From Palsa-601 sp963801185 (GTDB lineage Bacteria; Actinomycetota; Acidimicrobiia; Acidimicrobiales; Bog-793), in the NCBI GenBank assembly GCA_963801185.1, contig CAWDDW010000003.1, positions 1,426,001-1,490,000 on the forward strand: a stretch of 64,000 nt of DNA. Direction: 5' to 3'. Below, one piece after another: positions 54,074 through 63,589 of the stretch. The notes under the pieces were generated by a model that saw only the letters and a program-made list of their open reading frames with translations, had not been told where the DNA came from and did not search any database. The translations under genes were made by a program, and so were the position numbers. Every line of letters begins with the position of its first letter. Within the stretch, counting starts at the first letter, position 1.

Positions 54074-54817
54074 GGCGTACGCCCGCTGAGCTGGACAAGA
54101 TGCGCAGGGCGGGCCGGGTGGTCGCGGAGATCCTGGAACAGACTCGGGCGGCGATCAAGCCCGGTATCACGACACTCGAGACTCGACCAGGTCTCCCGAG
54201 AAGTGATCGAGCGCCGCGGCGCCCGATCGAACTTCCTCAACTACCACGGCTTTCCCGCCACGATCTGCACATCGCCGAACGAGATGATCGTGCACGGCAT
54301 CCCAGGGCCTTACGTACTCGAGGAGGGCGACATCATCTCGATCGACTGCGGGGCAATCATCGAGGGCTACCACGGTGATGCGGCCTACACGGCACCTGTC
54401 GGATCCGTCAGCGCCGAGGCGACCCGGTTGATGGAGGTGACCCGCCGGAGCCTGTGGTCCGCCATCGACCAGCTGTACGATGGCAACCGGCTCCACGAGG
54501 TGGGCCGCGCCGTCGAGAAGGTGGCCGAGGCGGCGGGCTACTCGGTCGTGCGGAACTACGTCGGGCACGGCATCGGCACGGCGATGCACGAGCAGCCGAG
54601 CGTCCCCAACTACTGGCCGGGTTCGCCAGGGCCGAAGCTGAAGGTCGGGAACGTCTTCGCGGTCGAGCCAATGGTGAACGTCGGAGGGCCCGACACGATC
54701 GAGCTCGCCGACCGATGGAGCGTTGTGACTGCTGACGGGTCGCTCTCGGCGCACTTCGAGCACACGATCGCGGTGACCGAAGACGGGCCCGAGGTCTTCA
54801 CCCGAGCAGACGTGTAA
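54070..54817 (+). CDS. map: Type I methionine aminopeptidase (one +1 frame break)
   Basis: Removes initiator Met. It begins MRRTPAELDKMRRAGRVVAE. Metal ligands are visible in ISIDCGAIIEGYHGDAAYTA (two Asp), GHGIGTAMHEQP (His), EPMVN (Glu) and FEHTIAV (Glu). The N- and C-terminal parts are in different frames. The break is GAG-A-CTC at 54178-54184, and removing the A gives TTLELDQVSREVIERRGARS. Corrected length is 248. The start overlaps the adk stop (ATGA). Confidence 0.94.
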
Positions 54818-55062
54818 GTTCCGCCTGCTCCCCGGGGTGCCACGAACACCCATTTTCGTGCGGCAGCTTCGGAAGCTCCCCCGCAGGTGCCTAAGACGTG
54901 GATATGCTTGCCTGGTCGCGGGCCTGCCGGCCGGCGGCTATGCTGTTCTGCGCCGGTGCGGCCTTCGCGGCCCACGCTCCGGTGCCAGGCGATCAGCTCT
55001 TTCTCTAGGAAGGCTGTTCGCGCGATGGCGACAGTTTCAAAGAGCTCTTCGAGGAGGATCAC
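54818..55062 (+). other. Map-infA spacer
   Basis: This 245-base spacer has two TATGCT hexamers (54903 and 54939 regions) that could act as -10 elements, but neither has a clear -35. A short frame starting at ATG 55025 reads into infA sequence only if a frame break is assumed. No gene is recognised. Confidence 0.35.
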
Positions 55063-55287
55063 CTGCCCAAGCCCAAGGAGGATGCGATCGTGCTGGAAGG
55101 CACGGTCGTCGAGCCGCTGCCGAACGCCATGTTCCGTGTAGAGCTGGAGAACGGCCACAAGGTGCTCGCTCATAGCTCAGGCAAGATGCGAATGCACCGT
55201 ATCCGGATCCTCCCCGGTGACAAGGTCCAGGTGGAGATCACGCCCTACGACTTGAGTCGGGGCCGGATCACCTACCGCTACAAGTGA
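55063..55287 (+). CDS. infA: Translation initiation factor IF-1 (apparent CTG start)
   Basis: The OB-fold protein is clear: DAIVLEGTVVEPLPNAMFRV, GHKVLAHSSGKMRMHRIRIL and PYDLSRGRITYRYK. The conserved N-terminus PKPKEDAIVLEG is preceded by CTG, with GAGGAGG five bases upstream. No ATG, GTG or TTG exists in this frame between the upstream TAG and GTG 55090. Starting at CTG gives 74 residues, near the family norm of 72-73. Starting at GTG 55090 would lose the first strand. A small sequence error that hides an ATG or TTG is also possible. Confidence 0.88.
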   Translation: MPKPKEDAIVLEGTVVEPLPNAMFRVELENGHKVLAHSSGKMRMHRIRILPGDKVQVEITPYDLSRGRITYRYK

Positions 55288-55360
55288 GCAGGTTGGTAGC
55301 AGTCAGGCGGACCGGGCGAGTGAGTCGCCTCGGGGTCGTGAACGAGCAAGGGACGAGAGC

Positions 55361-55474
55361 GTGAAGGTTCGGCCGAGCGTGAAGACAATGTGCGAAAAGT
55401 GCAAGGTGATCAGGCGCCACGGCGTCGTCATGGTCATCTGCGACAACCCGCGCCACAAGCAGCGGCAAGGCTGA
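55361..55474 (+). CDS. rpmJ: 50S ribosomal protein L36
   Basis: A 37-residue L36 starting MKVRPSVKTMCEKCKVIRRH and ending DNPRHKQRQG. The zinc ligands CxxC, Cys and His are all present, so it is the zinc-containing form. GTG start. The position between infA and rpsM is canonical. The stop lies three bases before rpsM. Confidence 0.96.
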   Translation: MKVRPSVKTMCEKCKVIRRHGVVMVICDNPRHKQRQG

Positions 55475-55477
55475 TCG

Positions 55478-55859
55478 ATGGCTCGGATTTCCGGTGTCGA
55501 CATCCCCCGCGAGAAGCGGCTCGAAGATCTCGCTGACCTACATCTACGGGATCGGTCGCACGACGGCCCAGCAGATCTGCGAGGCCACCTCGATCGACTT
55601 GTCCACGAGGGTGCGCGACCTCACCGACGAAGAGGTTGCCAAGCTGCGCGGATACATCGACACCAACTTGAAGGTGGAGGGAGACCTCCGCCGCGACGTC
55701 GCCCAGGACATAAAGCGCAAGATGGAGATCGGCTGCTACCAGGGGATCCGGCACCGCCGGGGTCTCCCTGTCCACGGTCAGCGCACGCACACGAACGCCC
55801 GGACCCGCAAGGGACCGAAGAAGACGGTGGCCGGCAAGAAGAAGGTGCGCAAGCACTGA
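55478..55859 (+). CDS. rpsM: 30S ribosomal protein S13 (one +1 frame break)
   Basis: S13 contacts the P-site tRNA. The start MARISGVDIPREKRLE and the continuation LTYIYGIGRTTAQQICEATS to THTNARTRKGPKKT are in different frames. The break is CTCGAAGATC at 55520-55529. With one A fewer it reads KRLEISLTYIYGIG, the family sequence. Corrected length is 126. The site is a relative of, but not identical to, GAGCTC. Confidence 0.95.
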
Positions 55860-55890
55860 TGGACACAACCGACAGGAGCAGCGAGCGCTG

Positions 55891-56292
55891 ATGGCGAAGA
55901 CCACGAGGCCCGGTGGACGCCGGCCCCGCAAGCGGGAACGCAAGAACGTCACCTACGGGGTGGCGCACATCAAGAGCTCGTTCAACAACACCATCGTGTC
56001 GATCACCGACCAGGAAGGCAACGTCCTCGCGTGGGCCTCAGCCGGCAACGTCGGCTTCAAGGGCTCCCGCAAGTCCACCCCGTTCGCCGCCCAGATGGCC
56101 GCCGAGCAGTGCGCTCGCAAGGCAATGGAGCACGGTGTGCGCCGCGTCGACGTCCTCGTCCGGGGACCGGGCTCGGGCCGTGAGACGGCCATCCGCTCGC
56201 TCTCGAGTGCCGGCATCGAAGTCACCGGCATCAAGGACGTGACCCCCATCCCGCACAACGGCTGCCGCCCCAAGAAGCGGCGTCGGGTTTGA
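55891..56292 (+). CDS. rpsK: 30S ribosomal protein S11
   Basis: A 133-residue S11 of the platform. It contains GVAHIKSSFNNTIVSITDQE, GFKGSRKSTPFAAQMAAEQC and the C-terminal DVTPIPHNGCRPKKRRRV. Confidence 0.97.
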   Translation: MAKTTRPGGRRPRKRERKNVTYGVAHIKSSFNNTIVSITDQEGNVLAWASAGNVGFKGSRKSTPFAAQMAAEQCARKAMEHGVRRVDVLVRGPGSGRETAIRSLSSAGIEVTGIKDVTPIPHNGCRPKKRRRV

Positions 56293-56315
56293 CGTACACC
56301 GAGGAGATCTGATCG

Positions 56316-56942
56316 ATGGCCCGCTACACCGGTCCGGTGTGTCGTCTTTGCCGGCGAGAGAAGACCAAGCTCTACCTAAAGGGCGCCAAGTGCGACACGA
56401 TGCGCTGCCCGATCGAGCGGCGGCCGACGCCGCCGGGTGAGCACGGTCGCGACCGCCTCCGGCAAGGATCCGAGTACAACACCCAGCTCCGCGAGAAGCA
56501 GAAGACGAGGCGTATCTACGGGGTGCTCGAGCAGCAGTTCGTCAACCTCTACGACGAGGCGAACCGCCAGCAGGGCATCACCGGCGAGAACCTGCTCCGC
56601 ATGCTCGAGCTCCGCGTCGACAACGTCGTCTTCCGGGCCGGATGGGGCGCGAGCCGCAACCAGGCTCGCCAGTTCGTACGCCACGGACACGTCAAGGTGA
56701 ACGGCAAGCGCGTCACGATCCCGAGTTACCGGGTCCGCCAGTCGGACGTGATCGAGCTGTCGCCGAAGGCGCGGGAGTTCATCGTCATCCGCCACAACCA
56801 GGACGTCCTCGACCGCAGGCCGCCGGCCTGGCTCGAGACGTTCGACGACGGGCACTCCGTGCGGGTGCTCGCCGCGCCCGTGCGGGAACAGATCGACACC
56901 CAGGTCCGGGAACAGCTCGTGGTCGAGCTGTACTCGAAGTAG
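56316..56942 (+). CDS. rpsD: 30S ribosomal protein S4
   Basis: A 208-residue S4, a primary 16S binder and alpha-operon regulator in E. coli. The N-terminal zinc-type Cys cluster is visible in GPVCRLCRREK and GAKCDTMRCPIERR. The S4 RNA-binding domain contains NQARQFVRHGHVKVNGKRVT. It precedes rpoA. Confidence 0.97.
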   Translation: MARYTGPVCRLCRREKTKLYLKGAKCDTMRCPIERRPTPPGEHGRDRLRQGSEYNTQLREKQKTRRIYGVLEQQFVNLYDEANRQQGITGENLLRMLELRVDNVVFRAGWGASRNQARQFVRHGHVKVNGKRVTIPSYRVRQSDVIELSPKAREFIVIRHNQDVLDRRPPAWLETFDDGHSVRVLAAPVREQIDTQVREQLVVELYSK

Positions 56943-56978
56943 CCGTTCTCTACCGCTCACAAGGAGCCCAGTACCGAC

Positions 56979-57926
56979 ATGCTCATCATCCAGCGTCCCA
57001 CCGTCGAGCCGCTCGACGAGGCGGATCAAATACGCCAGCGTTTCGCCATCGGCCCGCTCGACCCAGGCTTCGGCCACACCCTCGGCGCCTCGTTGCGGCG
57101 GACCCTTCTTTCGTCCATCCCGGGAGCGGCCGTCACCCAGGTGCGCTTCGACGAGGCGCTCCACGAGTTCACGTTCCTCCCTGGCGTAAAGGAGGACGTG
57201 AGCGACCTCATCTTGAACTTGAAGGACCTCGTTCTGCGATCGGAGTCCGACGAGCCGGTGACGATGCGGATAGACGTGAAGGGCCCGGCCGATGTGACCG
57301 GAGCGGACCTTCAGACGACCGCCGACATCGAGGTGCTCAACCCGGAGCTGCGGATAGCGACGGTGAACGCCAAGGGCCGCCTCGCGCTCGACGTGACTGT
57401 CGAGCGGGGCAAGGGCTACGCCGCCGCTGAGCGCAAGCAGGCGTCCTCGACGATCGGCGTGATCCCCGTCGACGCCATCTACTCGCCGGTGCGGCGCGTG
57501 GCGTTCGAGGTGGAGCCGACCCGTGTCGAGGTCTCGACCGACTACGACCGTCTCGTGCTCGACATCGAGACCGACGGGTCGATCTCGCCGCGCGAGGCGC
57601 TCGCGTCCGCGGGCCAGACGCTACGGGGCCTGCTCTCTCTCGTCGCCGAGCTGGCCGAGGAGGGCCACGGGCTCGAGCTGGGAGAGGCCGGGACGATGAC
57701 GAGCGGCTCACCCGATCTCGACCTGCCCATCGAGGACCTCGATCTCTCCGAGCGGCCGCGCAACTGCCTGAAGCGCGCCCAGATCAACACAGTCGGCGAG
57801 CTGATCCAGCGCACGCCGGACGAGCTGCTCGCCATCACGAACTTCGGCCAGAAGTCTCTCGACGAGGTGCTGGTGCGCCTCGACGAGCGAGGCCTCGCGC
57901 TGCGTGAAGGAAGCGGAGCCATCTGA
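56979..57926 (+). CDS. rpoA: DNA-directed RNA polymerase subunit alpha
   Basis: A 315-residue alpha subunit. The N-terminal dimerisation domain has FGHTLGASLRRTLLSSIPGA and PVRRVAFEVEPTRV. The C-terminal domain (about 240-310) has LDLSERPRNCLKRAQINTVG and ITNFGQKSLDEVLVRL, the helices that bind UP elements and activators. The stop overlaps the rplQ ATG. Confidence 0.97.
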   Translation: MLIIQRPTVEPLDEADQIRQRFAIGPLDPGFGHTLGASLRRTLLSSIPGAAVTQVRFDEALHEFTFLPGVKEDVSDLILNLKDLVLRSESDEPVTMRIDVKGPADVTGADLQTTADIEVLNPELRIATVNAKGRLALDVTVERGKGYAAAERKQASSTIGVIPVDAIYSPVRRVAFEVEPTRVEVSTDYDRLVLDIETDGSISPREALASAGQTLRGLLSLVAELAEEGHGLELGEAGTMTSGSPDLDLPIEDLDLSERPRNCLKRAQINTVGELIQRTPDELLAITNFGQKSLDEVLVRLDERGLALREGSGAI

Positions 57927-58285
57927 TGCCGGGGACCCCGAGGAAGTCCCGTCGCTTCGGAGGTGATGCGGCTCACCAAAAGGCGATGATGGGCAACCTC
58001 GTCGCGTCATTGGTCGCTGCCTATCCCCAGCCCATCGAGACGACCGAGGCGAAGGCGAAGGCGCTGCGCCCGATTGCCGAGAAGCTCATCACGAAGGCCG
58101 TCAAGGGCGGCGTCCACAACCAGCGCCAGGTGGTGGCCTTCATTCGTGACAAGGACATGGCGCACAAGCTCTTCGCCGAGATCGGCCCTGCTTACGCTGA
58201 CCGTCCGGGCGGCTACCTGCGCATCTTGAAGCTCGGCCCTCGCCACGGGGACAGCGCTCCCATGGCGAAGGTCGAGTTCGTGTGA
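57926..58285 (+). CDS. rplQ: 50S ribosomal protein L17
   Basis: A 119-residue L17. It contains FGGDAAHQKAMMGNLVASLV, ETTEAKAKALRPIAEKLITK and the C-terminal YLRILKLGPRHGDSAPMAKV. It overlaps rpoA and is the last ribosomal gene before truA. Confidence 0.97.
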   Translation: MPGTPRKSRRFGGDAAHQKAMMGNLVASLVAAYPQPIETTEAKAKALRPIAEKLITKAVKGGVHNQRQVVAFIRDKDMAHKLFAEIGPAYADRPGGYLRILKLGPRHGDSAPMAKVEFV

Positions 58286-58289
58286 CCGT

Positions 58290-59216
58290 TTGAGCGAGCG
58301 GCTGTTCGACCTCGGCGGCGCCCCGGTGCCTGCGGAGACGGGGACAGCCACGACGGATGTGACCGAAGCGGCCCTTACCGGGCCGCTTCGCCGCGTCATG
58401 CTGCTCGTCGCCTACGACGGGTCGGCGTTTCACGGGTTCGCCGCCCAGCCCCAACCCGACGTCGAGACGGTGGGCGGATCGCTCATCCGCGCCCTGTCGG
58501 CGATGGTGAAGGCACCCGTCTCGGTCACCTGCGCTGGGCGGACCGACGCCGGTGTGCACGCGGCAGGCCAGGTGGTCCACGCGGACCTCCCCGCAGACGT
58601 CGTGGACCGCTGGCTGACCGCCGAGCCGCGGGTGGAGCCATGGGAGCTGCCCCGTCTCGCGAGGTCGCTCACGAGCCAGCTCGGCCCTGCCCTCGTCGTC
58701 GCCCATGCCCGTGTTGCTCCGCCAGGATTCGACGCCCGCCGCTCGGCAGTCGCCCGGCGGTACCGGTACGACTTGCTGAGAACGCCGGCTCCCGACCCGC
58801 TGCAGCGCCTCACGACCTGGTACGTGCCCGGTGAGCTCGATCTCTCGGCGATGCGCATCGCGGCCGACACGCTGCTCGGCGAGCACGACTTCGCGGCGTT
58901 CTGTCGGCGGCCCCCCGGCCACGAAGGGCCCCTGACGCGTCGGGTCACGGACGTCAGCTGGGCCAAGAGTGCGTGCGGGACGAGGTGGAGCCTCGAGATC
59001 GAGGCCAACGCGTTCTGCCATCGGATGGTGAGGTCGATCGTCGGGAACATGGTCGCGGTCGGACAGGGCCGGGAGAGCGCGGCGGACGTCTTCGAGATCC
59101 TCCGTACCGGGGACCGGGCTCGCGGCGGGCGCCTCGCTCCGCCGGACGGGCTCTGCCTCATGTTCGTGCGATACCCGGAAGACCTGGTCGAGGGCGGGAT
59201 ACTGCGAGTCGCTTGA
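58290..59216 (+). CDS. truA: tRNA pseudouridine(38-40) synthase TruA
   Basis: A 308-residue pseudouridine synthase acting on the tRNA anticodon arm. The catalytic aspartate is in CAGRTDAGVHAAGQVVHAD (about 90). Other landmarks are YDGSAFHGFAAQP, RYRYDLL and FCHRMVRSIVGNMVAVG. The TTG start at 58290, four bases after the rplQ stop, gives an extended N-terminus. An ATG nearer the core (58399) is an alternative. Confidence 0.95.
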   Translation: MSERLFDLGGAPVPAETGTATTDVTEAALTGPLRRVMLLVAYDGSAFHGFAAQPQPDVETVGGSLIRALSAMVKAPVSVTCAGRTDAGVHAAGQVVHADLPADVVDRWLTAEPRVEPWELPRLARSLTSQLGPALVVAHARVAPPGFDARRSAVARRYRYDLLRTPAPDPLQRLTTWYVPGELDLSAMRIAADTLLGEHDFAAFCRRPPGHEGPLTRRVTDVSWAKSACGTRWSLEIEANAFCHRMVRSIVGNMVAVGQGRESAADVFEILRTGDRARGGRLAPPDGLCLMFVRYPEDLVEGGILRVA

Positions 59217-59406
59217 GCGCGAGGGCTGTCTCGCGGCGCGCGTGTTTGCCGAGGGGTCGCGCGCCCATTATCCTGGTCGGGCGGCGCGGACACGCCTTGG
59301 CGTGCGCGTCTTGATTCGACAAGTAGTGATCACCTGATCCGGCCACGTCCCAGACACCGACGCGACGAGCGGCCGGCCCGGAGTAAGAACCCGACGAAGG
59401 ACGACT

Positions 59407-59868
59407 GTGCGTACCTATTCTCCCAAGCCGAGCGAGATCGAGCGCGTCTGGTACGTGGTCGACGCCGAGGACCTCGTGCTCGGTCGCCTGTCCACCGAGG
59501 TCGCCCGGGTCCTGCGCGGCAAGCACCGCCCGATCTTCGCCCCCCACATCGACACCGGCGATCACGTCATCGTGGTGAACGCAGCCAAGGTCGTGCTGAC
59601 GGCGAACAAGGCCGACAAGTCGTTCTCCTACCGCCACAGCGGCTATCCCGGCGCCCTGACGGCGACGAGCTACGCCGAGCTTCTCAGGACAAAGCCTGAG
59701 GAGCTGGTCCGAAAGAGCGTGAAGGGCATGCTGCCAAAGGGCACGCTCGGACGGAAGATGTTCACGAAGCTCAAGGTCTACGCAGGCCCGGAGCACCCCC
59801 ATGCTGCGCAGATGCCGAAGCCGCTCTCGCTCCCCGCGAGCGCGAAGCAGGCTCCCATCGCCAGATGA
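59407..59868 (+). CDS. rplM: 50S ribosomal protein L13
   Basis: A 153-residue L13. It starts MRTYSPKPSEIERVWYVVDA and contains LGRLSTEVARVLRGKHRPIF and VKGMLPKGTLGRKMFTKLKV. GTG start. A 190-base spacer without a recognised gene separates it from truA and presumably carries its promoter. Confidence 0.97.
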   Translation: MRTYSPKPSEIERVWYVVDAEDLVLGRLSTEVARVLRGKHRPIFAPHIDTGDHVIVVNAAKVVLTANKADKSFSYRHSGYPGALTATSYAELLRTKPEELVRKSVKGMLPKGTLGRKMFTKLKVYAGPEHPHAAQMPKPLSLPASAKQAPIAR

Positions 59869-59908
59869 CAGCTTTCATGAAAGACACGATCGAGAGGAAC
59901 ACCCGCTG

Positions 59909-60301
59909 ATGCCGAAGCCGCTCGTCCAGTCGACTGGGCGCCGCAAGCAGGCCGTGGCCCGAGTCCGGTTCCGTCCGGGCCAGGGTGCGATCACCATCAA
60001 CAAGAGAGCCTTCGAGGACTACTTCCCCTCGGCTTCGCACCGGATGCTCGCGAGCGAGCCTCTCCGCCTGGTGGAGAAGGCAGAAGAGTACGACGTCGAC
60101 GCGACCATCGACGGCGGCGGCGTCTCTGGCCAGTCCGGCGCGCTCCGCCTCGGCATCGCGCGGGCTCTCATCGAGCTCGACCCGGAGCTGCGCGGCAAGT
60201 TGAAGAAGGCCGGGATGCTCACTCGCGATGCACGCGAGAAGGAGAGCAAGAAGTACGGCTTGAAGAAGGCCCGCAAGGCCCCGCAGTACTCCAAGCGCTG
60301 A
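59909..60301 (+). CDS. rpsI: 30S ribosomal protein S9
   Basis: A 130-residue S9, whose C-terminal tail contacts P-site tRNA. It contains STGRRKQAVARVRFRPGQGA, GGGVSGQSGALRLGIARALI and the invariant end KKARKAPQYSKR. It is paired with rplM, as in nearly all bacteria. Confidence 0.97.
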   Translation: MPKPLVQSTGRRKQAVARVRFRPGQGAITINKRAFEDYFPSASHRMLASEPLRLVEKAEEYDVDATIDGGGVSGQSGALRLGIARALIELDPELRGKLKKAGMLTRDAREKESKKYGLKKARKAPQYSKR

Positions 60302-60315
60302 GCGCGGGTTCGCTC

Positions 60316-61653
60316 GTGCCGCCTCGTTTCGGCACCGACGGGATCCGTGGAGTCGCCAACACCGAGTTGACTCCCGAGTTCGCGCTCGCCCTCGGGCGGG
60401 CAGCGGCGCGGAGGTTGGAGGGCCGTGCGTTTCTCGTGGGTAGGGACACGCGCCGATCCGGAGCGATGTTGCAGGCCGCCCTCTCCGCCGGCCTCGCGTC
60501 CGAGGGCCGCGAGGTGATCGACGTCGGTGTCATCCCGACGCCCGGGCTCGCCTGGCTGGCCGCGAGCCGGCAGGTTCCTGCCGCGATGATCTCGGCATCG
60601 CACAATCCCTTCACCGACAACGGGATCAAGCTGTTCGGTGCTGACGGCGCCAAGCTGTCGGCTGACGGTGAGGAGGCCATCCAGACCGAGCTGGACGTGA
60701 TCGTCGCGGGCGGCGATGTCGGCGCCGGCGACGGCGAGCAGGTAGGCACCATCGGGCCCGACCCTGGCGCCACGTCCGAATACGTCGATCGGCTCGTCGC
60801 TGTCGTCGGGAGTGCCACGATGCCCGAGGGCGAGGTAGTCATCGACTGCGCCCATGGGGCCGCGAGCTACGTCGCCCCCCTCGTGTTCGAGCGTCTCGGT
60901 GTCCGCCATCACGTTCTGTTCGCCGAGCCCGAGGGCACGAACATCAATGCCGGGTGCGGCTCGACCCATCTCGGACCGCTCACCGAGGAGGTAGTCCGGC
61001 GGCAGGCGGCGCTCGGGATCGCCTTCGACGGGGACGCGGATCGCATGCTGGCGGTCGACCACAAGGGTGGCGTCATCGACGGGGACCATCTGATCGCCAT
61101 GTTCGCCGCCGACCTGCGCCGCTCGGGAGCGCTCGTCGGTGACACGGTCGTCGTGACGGTCTTGAGCAATCTCGGTCTGCGCATCGGCCTCAAAGCCGCC
61201 GGGATCGATGTGGTCGAGACACCCGTCGGCGACAGGCACGTGGCGGACGCCCTCGAGACGGGCGGATACGTCCTCGGGGGAGAGCAGTCGGGGCACCTCA
61301 TCTTTCGCCAGCACGCGTCGACCGGCGACGGCATCCTCACTGCGCTCAAGCTTCTCGAGTTGCTCGGCCGGACGGGCCGGCCGGTCGCCGAGCTGGCCGA
61401 CGAGGCCATGAGGCGGCTCCCCCAGGTCCTCGTCAACGTCCCGGTGCCAGAGCCCGATCTGTTGAAACGGGCCGATGCGGTGTGGGACGAGGCTGCTCGG
61501 GTGGAGCGTGAGCTCGGTGACGCCGGACGGGTCCTCCTGCGCCGGAGCGGCACGGAGTCCTGTGTCCGGGTCATGGTCGAGGCGGAAACCGCCGAGGATG
61601 CCGAGCGCTACGCCGAGCAGATCGCGGCGGTTGTGAGGCGCGAGCTCGCCTGA
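60316..61653 (+). CDS. glmM: Phosphoglucosamine mutase
   Basis: Converts glucosamine-6-P to glucosamine-1-P for UDP-GlcNAc synthesis. The 445-residue product has the phosphoserine loop MISASHNPFTDNGIKLFG (about 95), the metal loop FDGDADRMLAVD (about 237), the sugar loop GGEQSGHLIF (about 320) and the phosphate loop LRRSGTESCVRVMVEA. The GTG start is 14 bases after rpsI. glmS follows, giving a coherent amino-sugar pair. Confidence 0.96.
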   Translation: MPPRFGTDGIRGVANTELTPEFALALGRAAARRLEGRAFLVGRDTRRSGAMLQAALSAGLASEGREVIDVGVIPTPGLAWLAASRQVPAAMISASHNPFTDNGIKLFGADGAKLSADGEEAIQTELDVIVAGGDVGAGDGEQVGTIGPDPGATSEYVDRLVAVVGSATMPEGEVVIDCAHGAASYVAPLVFERLGVRHHVLFAEPEGTNINAGCGSTHLGPLTEEVVRRQAALGIAFDGDADRMLAVDHKGGVIDGDHLIAMFAADLRRSGALVGDTVVVTVLSNLGLRIGLKAAGIDVVETPVGDRHVADALETGGYVLGGEQSGHLIFRQHASTGDGILTALKLLELLGRTGRPVAELADEAMRRLPQVLVNVPVPEPDLLKRADAVWDEAARVERELGDAGRVLLRRSGTESCVRVMVEAETAEDAERYAEQIAAVVRRELA

Positions 61654-61726
61654 GGGCCAAGAGTCGAGACCGCCCCGGGACCCTCCGGCAGGGGGAGGTG
61701 GCCCGGGATCGGTAGCCTTGGGAGCC

Positions 61727-63589
61727 ATGTGCGGGATCATCGGTGTCACGGGAGTGGACGACCCGCTCCGCATGCTGCTCGACGGGCTGACGCTCCTCGA
61801 GTACCGGGGCTACGACTCCGCGGGCGTGGCTCTCGTGACCTCAGCCGGAAAAGGGACCGAGACCCACTCGATCTGGCGTGAGCGGGCTGCCGTCCGGGCG
61901 GAGTCGATTCCCGAGCTCGAGCGAATCGCACCGACGGCGCCAGCGGCTCGCGCAGGGATCGGCCACACTCGCTGGGCGACCCACGGACCACCGACCGAGC
62001 CGAACGCCCATCCGCACCTCGACTGCACCGGCCGCGTGGCCATCGTGCACAACGGCATCATCGAGAACCACCGCGAGCTCTCCGCCAAGCTCGACGCGTC
62101 CGGGCATCGCCGGACCTCCCAGACCGACAGCGAGGTGGTAGCCCACCTCGTCGAGTCCGAGCTTCGAGTCCGGCTGCGGCCTCCTCGAGGCCGTGCGGCG
62201 GTGCGCGGCACTGCTCCGCGGCGATTTCGCCCTCGCGGTGGCGTACGCCGGCGAGCCGGAGACGCTAGTCGCCACGCGCCGGACCTCGCCGCTAATCGTC
62301 GGTCGGACCGACTCGGTCGGCGTGGTCGCCTCGGACATCGCAGCAGTGCTCAACACCACCCGGGACCTCTACGCCTTGAACGACGGTGAGATCGCCGAAG
62401 TCCGGCCAGGCTCGATCACCGTGATCGACTCCGCCGGGCAACCGGTCGAGCCCGTCGCCATCCGGGTCTCTTGGGGGGTCCAGGCCGCCCAGCGCGACGG
62501 CTACGAGGACTTCATGTCGAAAGAGATCCACGAGCAGCCCCGTGCGCTTGCCGACACCTTGATCGGTCGCATCTGGCCTGAAGGTACGACCGAGCTCGAA
62601 GAGCTTGCCTTCGGCGAGCACGAGCTCCCGATCGATCGACCGCATCATCGTCGTGGCGTGCGGGTCGAGCTACCACGCCGCCTTGATCGGCAGCATGGCG
62701 CTCGAGCGCTGGGCGAGGCTTCCTGCCACAGCGGAGATCGCGAGCGAGTTCCGCTACAGGGACCCTGTCCTCGACGAGCGGACGCTCGTAGTCGCGATCA
62801 GCCAGTCTGGCGAGACGGTCGACACCTATCACGCCCTGAGGGAGGCCAAGCAGCGGGGCGCGAGGACGATGGTGGTCACGAACGTCGTCGACTCGCTGAT
62901 GGCCCGCGAGGCAGATGGCGTGCTCTACACCCGGGCCGGCCCTGAAGTCGGGGTGGCCTCCACCAAGTGCCACCTCGCTCAGATCATCTTGTTCCAGGTC
63001 TTCGCCCTTCACATGGCTCGTGCCCGAGGAGCACTCGAGCCAGAGGAGGCCGCCGTCATCGGTGCCCGCCTCGGCGAGCTGCCCGGTCTCGTCTCCCGCG
63101 CCCTTGGCAGAGCCGAGGAGTACGAGGCCGTCGCGAGCGTATTGGCGGACGTCAACGACGTCTTCTTCCTCGGCCGGAACATCGGCTACCCGATAGCGCT
63201 CGAAGGGGCTCTCAAGCTGAAAGAGCTCCGCCTATGTGCGGGCGGAGGCGTACGCGGCCGGTGAGATGAAGCACGGGCCGATCTCGCTCATCGATCGCCA
63301 CGCCGTCGCGGTCGTGGTGGCGACCCGCGGCGTGCTCTGGGAGAAACTCCTGGCAAACATCGAAGAGCTCCGCGCCCGCGGAGCGACTGTGGTGGCGGTC
63401 ACCGACGAGGGTGACGAGGAGACCGCCCGCCTGGTCGATCTCGTTCTCGAGGTGCCGGCGGTCGATGAGCTGTTGTCCCCCGTAGTGGCCGTCGTGCCCC
63501 TCCAGATCCTTGCCTACGCGGTTGCCCGAGCCCGGGGGAACGACGTCGACCGCCCGCGCAACCTCGCGAAGGTCGTCACGGTCGAGTGA
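61727..63589 (+). CDS. glmS: Glucosamine-fructose-6-phosphate aminotransferase (three +1 frame breaks)
   Basis: Forms glucosamine-6-P from fructose-6-P and glutamine. The N-terminal amidotransferase domain starts MCGIIGVTGVDDPLRMLL with catalytic Cys2 and contains GIGHTRWATHGPPTEPNAHP. The SIS domains contain VACGSSYHAALIGSMALERW, SQSGETVDTYHALREAK and GRNIGYPIALEGALKLKE. The frame changes three times, each plus one: GAGCTTC (62159-62165), GAGCTCCCG (62632-62640) and GAGCTCCG (63223-63230). Removing one base at each gives 619 residues, the usual length. The stop overlaps acpS. Confidence 0.94.
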
